From an uncultured Collinsella sp. (GTDB lineage: Bacteria; Actinomycetota; Coriobacteriia; Coriobacteriales; Coriobacteriaceae), in contig CAADSP010000066.1 in NCBI GenBank assembly GCA_900751755.1, positions 1 through 32,331 on the forward strand: a DNA stretch of 32,331 nucleotides, written 5' to 3'. Under the pieces are notes generated by a model. That model worked only from the letters and a program-made list of their open reading frames with translations, had not been told where the DNA came from and did not search any database. Shown here piece by piece: positions 1-8,099 of the stretch (positions are counted from its first letter, which is position 1; each line of letters starts with the position of its first letter). A program made the translations under genes and the position numbers.

Positions 1-435
1 CGGCCGGGCGCCCCCCCCCGCCATAAGGACCTCCTCGCTCGTGCCGTGGTAGATGGGCATGCTCACGTCGATGGAGGGGATCTCGACCCAGCTCATCATG
101 GGGTCGCGGTCAAAAATGAGCTGTTGGGCGTAGGGCTCGATCTGGTCGGCGGGGAGCTCGGTGGCCTCGCCCGCCAGCTGTTCGTTAAAGGAGCGAGCCT
201 GGAGCAGGATGCGCTCGCGCTCCTCGGCAGACAGCGCGTCCACGGTGCTGGACACGGTGCTGATCTGGTTGAACACGCCCGAGGCCTCGAGCCGGTCCAA
301 GATCCACGGCCAGGTCATAAGGCCCACGCCAATAAGGATGATGACGATGGTGATGAGCCGATCGGCCCAGCGCGGCAGTCGCTTTCGACGGCGCTTGCCG
401 CCCGCGGGCTTTGAGTGTTTGTTTGCACGTGACAT
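1..435 (-). CDS. Class C (pilus-polymerising) sortase, N-terminal part
   Basis: This is the first 145 codons of a sortase that continues past the left edge of the window. A basic N-terminus is followed by a membrane segment at about residues 21-42. Near the end are EIPSIDV and then MPIYHGTSEEVL, the motif expected before the catalytic core of class C sortases, which join pilins through Lys-Thr isopeptide bonds. The catalytic His, Cys and Arg lie outside the window. The ATG at 435 has only a weak ribosome site, and a terminator separates it from the major pilin gene, so expression is probably low relative to the pilins. It is the last visible gene of the pilus operon. The final visible codons contain a run of nine G, and the residues after it (GGGARP) do not match the usual GxGHL-type continuation. 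That could be real or an assembly-edge error. Confidence 0.85.
   Translation of the reverse strand, partial: MSRANKHSKPAGGKRRRKRLPRWADRLITIVIILIGVGLMTWPWILDRLEASGVFNQISTVSSTVDALSAEERERILLQARSFNEQLAGEATELPADQIEPYAQQLIFDRDPMMSWVEIPSIDVSMPIYHGTSEEVLMAGGGARP
11..19 (-). repeat. G9 homopolymer in the sortase coding region
   Basis: Nine consecutive C on the given strand read as G9 in the sortase gene, at codons about 139-142 (Ala-Gly-Gly-Gly). It lies upstream of the catalytic residues, so a slip would be expected to inactivate the enzyme. The tract is 11 bases from the window edge, so its length and flank are less certain than those of the adhesin tract. Confidence 0.6.
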
Positions 436-510
436 CGGCCACACCACTTTCGTCAGGTTGCGCTAGAGAGCTGCACCAAGCAGGATAGCGCAGCGCGGGC
501 TCGCAGATAC

Positions 511-545
511 AAAACGGGGCAAACTCCAGTGCGGAGTCTGCCCCG
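511..545 (-). terminator. Rho-independent terminator between major pilin and sortase
   Basis: The arms 515-527 and 533-545 form a 13-bp stem on the minus-strand RNA (one G.U pair) with a 5-base loop, followed by UUUU at 514-511. It lies about 100 bases after the major pilin stop and 76 bases before the sortase start. It should end most pilin transcripts and let only part of them read into the sortase. Confidence 0.8.
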
Positions 546-645
546 AAAAGTGAATGGCAAAGCAAGAACGTGGATGGACGAGAAAAGTGTCCGCAAGTCT
601 CATGGCCATCACATCCCACCTGCCAAAGGGATGGGTGAGCGAGCG

Positions 646-2373
646 TTACTCCCGCTCGGACTCCTCAGCCTGCTTACGGCTGCGGATGAGGTGCGCCACG
701 CCGATGCACAGCACCGCGCCACCAGCGATCCAAGTGAAGGTCACGCCGTTGAGACCGGTGAGCGGGAGGTTGGAGCCCTTCTTGTTCCGGATGGTGACGG
801 GAATCGTGGCATCAGTGGCATTAGTAACGTTATTCGTATCAACCATGCCAGAATTATCAGAGACCTTAAGCCCCGTCAAGTTGCCATCATCGTCGTAGTC
901 CGGGGTGACCGTAATGATAACCGGCGCGATGGTGTTGTAGCCTTTAGGCGTGGTGGTCTCAGTTATTTGATATTTACCAGCGTCGAGACCGGGGATATAA
1001 ATCTGACCGCTAGTCTCATCCGTAGTGAACTCATAGGCTTTGTCCTCTGTAACGAGGGTGCCATCCTGAGCAAGCCACTTACCCTGAGAATCGGCGTCCT
1101 CGCTTCCCTCGCCGTCCATAACCTTTACCTTGAAGCCAGCCTTGAGCTTCTTATTAGTATCCTCGCTGTCAACCTTGGTAACATCGAGACGGAAGACGTG
1201 GTCTGTCACGACCTTGGTCACGGATTTGCCGGTACCTGCGGCCATGGGGTTGTTAGAGTACTCGAGATAGACCTTGTTATCATTACCGGCAACTTCATAG
1301 CTAGCCTTGCTATTGAGTTCGGCCTTGTAGAAGACAACGATCTTAGTCTCTGCGCCGATGTTAAGCGTCTCGTCGTCGTTAGCCGCAGTAGCCGACTTCA
1401 GCCCATTTCCCTTATCAAAATTCACCGTCAGAACGCCATTGCCCCCAGCAGGCTCAACCGCGTTGTAGCTTTCCGGATTAATCTTGGTATATTTCTGACC
1501 ATTCAGCGCATAAACCTCGAGCGAGTCCTTAGCATAAGTAAGGCCCTGCGAAAGGGTATCCGTAAATTTGTATGTATAGGTATCATACGTGGCGTAGTTG
1601 TCTGCAATCGTGCCGGTGAGCTTATAGCTTACTTCCTGACCAACCTGGGAGTCAGCAACATTACTCCACCCCTCTTGAGCGGTGTAGCCGTCTTGATTAT
1701 TCTCATCGCGGTCGTTAAGGATCTCCTTCTCGACGGTGGGGATTTTCTTTTTCGGCGCAATTTTCACCGGAGTCGCGCCGTCCACGAGCTTGAAGATAGG
1801 CGAGGTAAAGGCATCGGTCGATTGACTGGCCGCTGAGCCTTCAGTAGGATTGTTAACGCTCGCAGTAAGGAACAACCAATAACCAGCATCGAGGTCGTCA
1901 AGCGTGTTTTTTCCTTGCGTGGTCTTCTTCCAAGTAAAGCCTTCTGCGCTAAGTTTCTTCGCAATTTCATTCAGCACGTTATCACTTGCGACGCGCGAGT
2001 TGTCCCCGCCCACGTTGGCATTCGTACACAGCCATTCGGCGGCATCCTGGGCATTTTTGCTGCGATAATTACCCTTATCGTTGGCAACGCTCCAGCTGTC
2101 GATTGCTTGTACGACGGCTTCCTGAATTTTCTGCTTCTGCGCGTCATCGGCGCCTGCCCACTGGATATTAGAGGCAGTGGAACCGCTCACATTGGCTGCA
2201 AAGATTTGAATGCCCTTATAGGTCGTGGTCGAAGAATAAGCGTCCTCAAACGTCACGGTCGAGCCACCCTCAGCAAACGCCATCGTGACGGGCGCCATGA
2301 CGCCACCAAAGCTCAGCGCTGCCGTGAGGCCTGCCGTTACTGCCAGGCGTGCGATGTTCTTGCTCATGCTCAT
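646..2373 (-). CDS. Major pilin (fimbrial shaft subunit) with LPLTG sorting signal
   Basis: A 575-residue secreted pilin. I chose the ATG at 2373 because GGAGG lies 8 bases upstream; the longer frame to 2439 has no such site. Order: signal peptide (about 1-35), N-terminal domain, an APKK segment at about 206-209 in the place of the YPKN pilin motif whose Lys is joined by the sortase, a fimbrial isopeptide D2 domain (about 214-390, with FTDTLSQGLTY and KVYLEYSNNP), and a Cna-B-type domain (about 395-530) with an E-box (YQITETTTPKGY, Glu472). The end is LPLTG at 536-540, a hydrophobic stretch and a basic tail. It is read after the minor pilin and is followed by a terminator, the usual place for the shaft subunit. 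Its role as major rather than minor subunit is inferred from the APKK segment and gene order. Confidence 0.88.
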   Translation of the reverse strand: MSMSKNIARLAVTAGLTAALSFGGVMAPVTMAFAEGGSTVTFEDAYSSTTTYKGIQIFAANVSGSTASNIQWAGADDAQKQKIQEAVVQAIDSWSVANDKGNYRSKNAQDAAEWLCTNANVGGDNSRVASDNVLNEIAKKLSAEGFTWKKTTQGKNTLDDLDAGYWLFLTASVNNPTEGSAASQSTDAFTSPIFKLVDGATPVKIAPKKKIPTVEKEILNDRDENNQDGYTAQEGWSNVADSQVGQEVSYKLTGTIADNYATYDTYTYKFTDTLSQGLTYAKDSLEVYALNGQKYTKINPESYNAVEPAGGNGVLTVNFDKGNGLKSATAANDDETLNIGAETKIVVFYKAELNSKASYEVAGNDNKVYLEYSNNPMAAGTGKSVTKVVTDHVFRLDVTKVDSEDTNKKLKAGFKVKVMDGEGSEDADSQGKWLAQDGTLVTEDKAYEFTTDETSGQIYIPGLDAGKYQITETTTPKGYNTIAPVIITVTPDYDDDGNLTGLKVSDNSGMVDTNNVTNATDATIPVTIRNKKGSNLPLTGLNGVTFTWIAGGAVLCIGVAHLIRSRKQAEESERE

Positions 2374-2481
2374 CTTCTTTTCCTCCGTTTTCCGGTTGGT
2401 TCTCATTCGATCGGTCATCATCTGTCTGCGTCTTAGCATCTGCTTCGCTACGTCTCGCCCCGCTCTCTGTGGGGCTGCCAG

Positions 2482-4146
2482 CTACTCTTTATGGCTGCCA
2501 CCTCCCCGCTTGACCAGGAGCGCGACCACGATGAGCGCGGCTCCGACGACCGCAACGGCGGCCGCGGTGAACATTGCCATATCGCCAGTCGAGGGCATAA
2601 AGCCTCCGGTGAAGATGCTAGGGGGCGTGCCGGCGGGCGTGTTGATGAGCGATGCCTCCAGGCTGCCCGTCGACCCGTCCGCGCTGTCGGCGCGCAGGGG
2701 CGACTCGGCTGTGACGGTGAGCTTGGGCTTGGCGGCAGCCACCTGGTCGACGTCCAGGCCCTCGGCCTTGACCGTCACGGAGCGCGTGCCCTCAAAGGCG
2801 GTGTAGCCCTTGGGCGCCTTGGGCTCGCGGACCTCCAGCTTGCCCGAGTCCACGCCCGAGACGGTCACGCGGCCGTCCTCGCCCGTGGTGACGGTGGCCT
2901 TGCCCTCCGCGTCCCACGTGCCATCGGCCGCCAGTGTGCGACCGCGGTCGTCGGCGATGCTCAGGACCGCCCCAGCAAGCGGCTTGTCGCCGTCGCTGCC
3001 GCGCTTGGTGAGCGCGAGATCCCAGGTGTAGGCGCACGCGTCGTCGCTCGGCGTGCGGGTGAAGCCGGCGTCGCCGGACTGGTCGGCAAAGGGAGAGCGC
3101 GGGTAGCGCAGGTAGACCTCGTTGGGGTTGCCCTTCGCGATGCCGTGGTTGCACGCGCTGTTGAGCGGCGCGTTGTACACGGCGACCACGCGGGCGCCCG
3201 CGGCGAAGGCGTCGGCCCCGCCGAGCGCGGCGATGAGGTCGCCGGTGCGCGCGGTGAAGGTCTTGCCGTCGACCGAGACCCCGCACTGGGCCGTGATGTC
3301 GGTCCAGCCCTTCGCGGGGTCGGTGCCGGCGCGGCCGTCCCTGCCGACCGAGACGGCGTCAAAGCCGCCGTCCGCGCCCGCCGCCACGTACACGCGCATG
3401 CTCGCGGCCACCTTGGAGGGGTCGAGCCCCGCGCTCATGGTGTCGACGAACCGCACCGTATAGGTATCGTAGGCGGTAAGACCCGCCGGGACCGTGGCAG
3501 AGAGGCGCCAGCACAGGTCGTCGGCGACCGTGGCGTCGGCGGCCTTCTGCCAGGCGGCGGTGCTGTCCTCCAGCACGTGCTTGGCGACCTTGGGGGTCGC
3601 GGCCTTGGGCTTGGCGGTGACGGCGCTGCCGCCGACCAGCGCCATGATCGGCGCGGTGCCGACCTCGCCTTGGACGATGGCGTCGTCGTCGGCGACGATG
3701 GGCCAGTAGCCGCAGGGCAGCTTGGCCGTCGTGCCCGCGTTAAGGCCCACGAACACGGCACCAGAGCTCTGGAGGGAACGAGCGAGCTGTGCGCTCAGCG
3801 CGCTCGTAAGGTGGGAATCGGTGTTGAGCCACTCGGCAGCTTCCTGCGCGGTGGTCTGGGAATTGGGCATGCCGGCGCTATGCAGCACAGGCAGGACAGC
3901 GTCGCGCGCGGCGTCGCTTGCCCAGGTGAGGTCGGTGGCGATCTTGGCGTCGTTGTCGCCGTCGACGACGTTGGCACTAAAGATCTGGTAGGCGTCGTAG
4001 CTGCTCGCCACGGTGCCGCTCACCGTGATGGAACCGGTCGAGGTCGGCGCGGCCTGCGCGGATGCGGGGAACACAACCGCGCAGGTGCCAATCAGGAGGG
4101 CAAGCAGCGCAAACAAGATCGGGAAGGAGCAAACTTTCTTATTCAC
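2482..4146 (-). CDS. Minor/basal pilin with MPSTG sorting signal
   Basis: A 554-residue secreted pilin starting at GTG 4146, with GGAGG 8 bases upstream. The start overlaps the last 8 bases of the adhesin gene, so translation is probably coupled. A signal peptide (about 1-33) is followed by an N-terminal domain, a D2-type isopeptide domain (YDTYTVRFVDTMSAGL and later NEVYLRYPRSP), and a Cna-B-like domain with an E-box (KLEVREPKAPKGY). The C-terminus has MPSTG at about 517-521, a variant of LPXTG, then a membrane stretch and KRGGGSHKE. The base composition is clearly more GC-rich than the neighbouring pilin and adhesin genes, which suggests a different history. Basal rather than decorating position is an inference. 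A long open frame on the opposite strand (2491-4242) is a GC-driven shadow. Confidence 0.85.
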   Translation of the reverse strand: MNKKVCSFPILFALLALLIGTCAVVFPASAQAAPTSTGSITVSGTVASSYDAYQIFSANVVDGDNDAKIATDLTWASDAARDAVLPVLHSAGMPNSQTTAQEAAEWLNTDSHLTSALSAQLARSLQSSGAVFVGLNAGTTAKLPCGYWPIVADDDAIVQGEVGTAPIMALVGGSAVTAKPKAATPKVAKHVLEDSTAAWQKAADATVADDLCWRLSATVPAGLTAYDTYTVRFVDTMSAGLDPSKVAASMRVYVAAGADGGFDAVSVGRDGRAGTDPAKGWTDITAQCGVSVDGKTFTARTGDLIAALGGADAFAAGARVVAVYNAPLNSACNHGIAKGNPNEVYLRYPRSPFADQSGDAGFTRTPSDDACAYTWDLALTKRGSDGDKPLAGAVLSIADDRGRTLAADGTWDAEGKATVTTGEDGRVTVSGVDSGKLEVREPKAPKGYTAFEGTRSVTVKAEGLDVDQVAAAKPKLTVTAESPLRADSADGSTGSLEASLINTPAGTPPSIFTGGFMPSTGDMAMFTAAAVAVVGAALIVVALLVKRGGGSHKE

Positions 4147-7100
4147 GACGCTTACCTCCCTTCGCATTCGCCTTGCGACGAATGTGCATCCAGGCCGCAG
4201 CAGCGCAAAGCACCGCCGCGCCGGCAAGGTACGTCAGAGTGACGCCCGACATACCAGAAAGGGGCAAAGAGGTGGAATAGGTGTTGGTGAAGATGGGGAT
4301 GGAGGTGTCGGTGGATTTGGGGGCGGAGGTGTCAATGAACGTCCGTTCTTTGGCATTGGGGTCTGCTGTCCAATCGCCCTTGGAGTCAACGGATCCCTTC
4401 ATGTAGGTCACCCTACAGTTGATCTCTCCTTTTTCGGTGTCATACGTTGGCACAACCGTGAACTTATAGACCGACTGGTCGTACGTGTAGTGCGAGAACT
4501 GCGAACCGTTGGTTTTCTCGCGCACATAGTACGTAAAGGTCTTGAAAGAGCCACCCGTGGAGCCGCCCGGGTCGTCGGAATTATTCCTGATATCAGAGAG
4601 CGAGTACTTGAACTCAATCGTTTTATCTTTATCAGTGGCGTCCTTGAACGAAAGCGTCTGCTTCGTATCTTTACCAGAGGTGGTCTCGGCAGTACCGATG
4701 ATGTCTGTGTCTCTAAAGCGGCTGTCTGTCGCGAGCTGAAGTGTAAACTTCTTCATCTCGCCACCCTCAACGATCTTAGTCGCCATAGGAGTCCAGGAAA
4801 CACTAGGGGTGTACTTGTTGGTGAAGGTCTTTCCCCCGTCGGGGCCGTCAATCGAATAATAACCCCCAATAGCATCTAGTTGCACATCAGCGTTCCGGTG
4901 GTCAGCTTTGCCCTCGGAATGCTCGACCGCGCTCACATTTTTGATCTCGTAGTTATGGAATTTGATCTCTATGGTCTTGTTCGGATCGTTCCGAGTCGGA
5001 ACAGTCATGAGCACAGTCGAGTGGTCTTCGACTGTCACCTTAATCTCGTACACGGCGGGGTCGTATGTGATGCCGGAAACCTTTCCGGCATTTTCGACTA
5101 GGTAGTATGTAATCGTGCCAGCCGTACCGTTCGCTGCAGACTGCTCACCCAGGTTAAACGTGATGTTGCCTCCGTCAACATTACTTGCAGTTCCAACCGG
5201 GGTGCAAACGTCATGATTGAATACCCCGCTAGCGAAAGGATCAACCGAATCCTTGCGGTAGACCGTAAAGGAGAACTCCCCCTTATTGATCTTGCGGCCG
5301 GACAGCGCCTTGGTCGCCTTCAGCTTAAGGCTCGGATAGACATACGTGTCTGCTGGCTGACCCAAGCACAGGTCGCCATTCGACATGATGCCGCCACCAT
5401 GGTTCCAGGAATAGTTGTCCGTGATGAAAGTTGTCACTTTATTTTTCTGTACTGCCTCAGTCACCGCTTTATCCGTGGCACTAACAGCCGAAGTCAGACC
5501 GATGCTATTTTTTACCTGAGCAACACCGTTGGCGGGGATGGTAATGGGATCATTTAGCTCAATGCTTCCCGAATACTTGGCGTCTATATCGCCAAGCATC
5601 TTGCCGCTTACCACTGCAACCGGCGTTGTGTGACCTGTCGCTGCGAGGAAGAAATCGGCATGACCGTACGTGCGAAACGTCTCCGAATCGTATGCATCTC
5701 TATCTTCAGTCTTATTAGTACCTTCAGCACCACCAGCTGAAAGATGGGGCGTACCATCATTACCACTACCATCTACCCGATTGTATTCTTTGAAATTTTG
5801 ATCACTGTCAGCAGACGAATTGCCAAAGATTGCCGTGCCCTCAGTGTTCGTTACCAACGTCTTGCCCGTGGGGCAGACTGCTACGCCGCCGCCATAGCCG
5901 CCAGCGGTATTGCTGCTAATGTACGAGTTGTATACAAATAATCTACCAGCGGTCTTTTCCATACCCTCATTCGAGTTTCCCTGGACGAAGATACCGCCAC
6001 CGCCCCAGTCAAAGCGAGACATGCAGCGGTTGTGAGTGATGTAGACTTTGCTGTTTGGAGTGCCGTTAATCATCGCGTCAACTTGCTGGCCCACTCGGAT
6101 ACCGGCACCTTCAGATCGGTAGCTCACGTTAGAGGCAATAATTCCTCCCGTAATGTCGAGCCATGCCATACCTGATTGATCTTGATTGGTAACGTAAACG
6201 CCGCCACCAGCTTCTTCAGAATAATTGCCAGTAATCTTGCCACCAGAAATGGTGACATGGGCGCCGTTATTGGCAGCAAGCCCAGCGCCGCCATGGTTAC
6301 CCCAGCCATCGTGGCCGCAAAACTTAGCGTATTTATTGTTAGTGATGTAGCCACCAGAAACGATCACACTACCGCCCGAAACCAAGATGCCGCCACCGAG
6401 ACCATCCGCCTCGCCGTACGTAGCGTTGCCAGAGATGATTCCACCCGTAAGCTTCAAGGTGGCTCCGTTGTCAGCATAGACGCCGCCGCCAGAAGCTGCC
6501 TTGTTTCCCGCGACCACGCCGTCTGTCATTTCGAGGCTGGCATTCGCGCCCGTTATGCACAGACCACCGCCCCAGCCACCGCGGTTGCCGTTGGTGACGT
6601 AACCGCCTTCGATTTTGACCTTACCCGTAGAAAGAATCACATGGCCGTTATCGCTCAGATTGGCGGCCGTGGTAATCATGCCGCCCTTGAGATCGAGCAT
6701 GCCGCCCTCATTAACGGTGACCACTTGCTTTACGGAACCGTGGTCCGATGCCGCAACGATAGCGCCAAAGCCCGTAACGTCATGCCTGTACGTAGTCTCG
6801 GTGGTGCAAAGTCCATCTGTATTGGGCGTGCTCTTAGTCTCATAGTAAGTAAGACTCTTAGGAGCGCCGTTATTAGAGCTAGACTCGTCTCCCCTTTCCC
6901 ATGTCATAATCGCAGGCTGACCCGCCGGCGCATTGTCGACCGGAGTCTTTTCGTCTTTTGTGCTATCTGAGCCCTCGATAATGTTCTCGATGGTGAGCGT
7001 GACTCCGTTTTCGACCACAAAGAAGGAGTCTAAGCCGCCGGAGCGGTTGTAGAGCATGTTTCCCGCAAGATTAATGGTGGTGTTTTTTTTGATGTCAATC

Positions 7101-7594
7101 TGCTGACTCGAATAGGCAGGACCCGTCAGTTGAAACTTGCCGCCGTTGTCGAATTTCCCAGAAACATCACCATTTACCTTGTCATAGTCATCGTCACTGA
7201 CGCTGGCGGGGGCAATTGCGTTTTCGTCGCTATTTTCATCATCAGAAGTCTGTGCGTCGGAAGGCTGCGCGGCGCCCTCGGCCTCCGCGTCATCGGCTGT
7301 CGAGTCTGGTGCAACGGTATCCTCGTTCGCCTCATTCTCGGCATCATCACTATTCTGGTTTTCGGCATCCTCGTTAGTAGTGTTGTCTACATCAGTAGAC
7401 TCACTTGAGGAACCCCCCCCCATCACAGTTTCCTCGGTAGAAACCGTCTGGGCATCGTTGGCAATGGCCTGCGAGATCGGGGGCATGACGAGCGACAGTA
7501 CCAAGCTCAAAACGGAGGCTCCGCACAAAACGCCTGCCAGTACACGGCGCGTCGCTTTTTTACGCTGCTTAGATTTATCTGAATTCGCTTTCAT
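4139..7594 (-). CDS. Pilus tip adhesin: beta-helix plus two FctA/Spy0128-like domains, LPLSG anchor
   Basis: A 1151-residue surface protein, first gene of the pilus operon; ATG 7594 has GGGGAGGAG upstream. Order: signal peptide (about 1-46), an Asp/Glu/Asn/Ser-rich linker (about 60-135), then a long right-handed beta-helix region (about 150-650) with repeated motifs such as GGGVYADNGATLKLTGGIIS. Two isopeptide-linker pilin domains follow (about 750-920 and 930-1100); the first shows ATKALSGRKINKGEFSF and GITYDPAVYEIKV. The end is LPLSG at 1110-1114, a hydrophobic stretch and a basic tail. Beta-helices of this kind often bind glycans or host surfaces, but no ligand can be read from the sequence. 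Codons 58-61 lie in a G9 tract and codons near 170 in an A8 tract, making this gene a candidate on/off switch. The stop overlaps the start of the minor pilin. Confidence 0.87.
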   Translation of the reverse strand: MKANSDKSKQRKKATRRVLAGVLCGASVLSLVLSLVMPPISQAIANDAQTVSTEETVMGGGSSSESTDVDNTTNEDAENQNSDDAENEANEDTVAPDSTADDAEAEGAAQPSDAQTSDDENSDENAIAPASVSDDDYDKVNGDVSGKFDNGGKFQLTGPAYSSQQIDIKKNTTINLAGNMLYNRSGGLDSFFVVENGVTLTIENIIEGSDSTKDEKTPVDNAPAGQPAIMTWERGDESSSNNGAPKSLTYYETKSTPNTDGLCTTETTYRHDVTGFGAIVAASDHGSVKQVVTVNEGGMLDLKGGMITTAANLSDNGHVILSTGKVKIEGGYVTNGNRGGWGGGLCITGANASLEMTDGVVAGNKAASGGGVYADNGATLKLTGGIISGNATYGEADGLGGGILVSGGSVIVSGGYITNNKYAKFCGHDGWGNHGGAGLAANNGAHVTISGGKITGNYSEEAGGGVYVTNQDQSGMAWLDITGGIIASNVSYRSEGAGIRVGQQVDAMINGTPNSKVYITHNRCMSRFDWGGGGIFVQGNSNEGMEKTAGRLFVYNSYISSNTAGGYGGGVAVCPTGKTLVTNTEGTAIFGNSSADSDQNFKEYNRVDGSGNDGTPHLSAGGAEGTNKTEDRDAYDSETFRTYGHADFFLAATGHTTPVAVVSGKMLGDIDAKYSGSIELNDPITIPANGVAQVKNSIGLTSAVSATDKAVTEAVQKNKVTTFITDNYSWNHGGGIMSNGDLCLGQPADTYVYPSLKLKATKALSGRKINKGEFSFTVYRKDSVDPFASGVFNHDVCTPVGTASNVDGGNITFNLGEQSAANGTAGTITYYLVENAGKVSGITYDPAVYEIKVTVEDHSTVLMTVPTRNDPNKTIEIKFHNYEIKNVSAVEHSEGKADHRNADVQLDAIGGYYSIDGPDGGKTFTNKYTPSVSWTPMATKIVEGGEMKKFTLQLATDSRFRDTDIIGTAETTSGKDTKQTLSFKDATDKDKTIEFKYSLSDIRNNSDDPGGSTGGSFKTFTYYVREKTNGSQFSHYTYDQSVYKFTVVPTYDTEKGEINCRVTYMKGSVDSKGDWTADPNAKERTFIDTSAPKSTDTSIPIFTNTYSTSLPLSGMSGVTLTYLAGAAVLCAAAAWMHIRRKANAKGGKRRE
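7083..7090 (-). repeat. A8 homopolymer in the adhesin coding region
   Basis: Eight T on the given strand read as A8 in the adhesin gene, encoding Lys-Lys within DIKKNTT. It is a second possible slippage site in the same gene, weaker than the G9 tract. Confidence 0.5.
7413..7421 (-). repeat. G9 tract, probable phase-variation switch
   Basis: On the coding strand the tract reads ATG GGG GGG GGT TCC (codons 58-62), 11 residues after the predicted signal peptide. With eight G the frame runs to TAG after codon 68. With ten G it runs to TGA after codon 64. The tract sits where slippage would remove the whole mature adhesin. As sequenced, the gene is in the ON state. Confidence 0.75.
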
Positions 7595-8052
7595 CGATGT
7601 CTCCTCCCCAAGAGACCGCGATCTTGCTCTTTCACCATCAAACGTATCTGCGCAACCTGTGATTGCGCACGCTTAGTAATACTATTGTAACTATTGTTTA
7701 AACATCCGAGCAACAAAACCGACATTTTTGTAGCCAGTTCTCAATTCTCTTGACATTTACTCAGATTTACTTTCTTTTATTCGCTATAAAGAATCTGTTT
7801 CTACTGGTAATTAAGTTAGTTATCAGTTTTTTAATAGCATTTTATTTATTTGCACAACATTTTGCTCAAGAGCAAGCATCCTGTGAACGGTCGAAAATCG
7901 ACCGTGAACGGTAGGTCATTAGCCGGGATGAATAGACTACCAAATTGATGGGAATATCTTCAACTCATCGGTGGTTATAAGCGTAATGTTCAGACAACGT
8001 TATTTGGGTTTTCGCGCAGATTTTAGGCATCAATTCGCCCAAATCGCCTGAG
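7595..8052. other. AT-rich intergenic region upstream of the pilus operon
   Basis: About 460 bases without a gene, much richer in A and T than the surroundings. It holds the leader and presumably the promoter of the pilus operon, read to the left. It contains the LytTR-like repeat at 7883-7912 and a small palindrome TTGCTC-aa-GAGCAA at 7862-7875. AT-rich sequence to the left of the repeat offers several possible -10 boxes, but no clear -35/-10 pair stands out. Confidence 0.6.
7883..7912 (-). promoter_or_regulatory. LytTR-type direct repeat upstream of the pilus operon
   Basis: On the minus strand ACCGTTCAC occurs twice with exactly 12 bases between, so the repeats are 21 bases apart. This is the spacing of LytTR-domain regulators, and the repeat fits their consensus ([TA][AC][CA]GTTN[AG][TG]) at 8 of 9 positions. 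The spacer also creates a perfect palindrome, ACGGTCGA-aaa-TCGACCGT, at 7887-7905. It lies about 290 bases upstream of the adhesin start. No LytTR gene is in the window. Confidence 0.55.
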
Positions 8053-8087
8053 ACCACCGCAAAGGAGCCTGTCCCCTTTGCGGTGGT
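8053..8087 (-). terminator. Family A hairpin downstream of the HAD gene
   Basis: The arms ACCACCGCAAAGG (8053-8065) and CCTTTGCGGTGGT (8075-8087) enclose a loop with GCCTGTCC. It lies 12 bases after the HAD stop. There is no clear U tract, so it may protect or punctuate the transcript rather than act as a standard terminator. Confidence 0.6.
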
Positions 8088-8099
8088 TCTCCCCCGGCG

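Noticed and set aside
529..1836. Plus-strand open frame opposite the major pilin
   Set aside because: It crosses the terminator at 511-545 and covers the pilin's sorting signal; no domain was seen.
2491..4242. Long plus-strand open frame opposite the minor pilin
   Set aside because: The minus-strand gene has a signal peptide, pilin domains and sorting signal. The plus frame is Arg/Gly/Ala-rich with no domain and follows from GC-rich third positions.
7751..7796. Plus-strand promoter from TTGACA and TATAAA
   Set aside because: The boxes are about 29 bases apart and no plus-strand gene follows.
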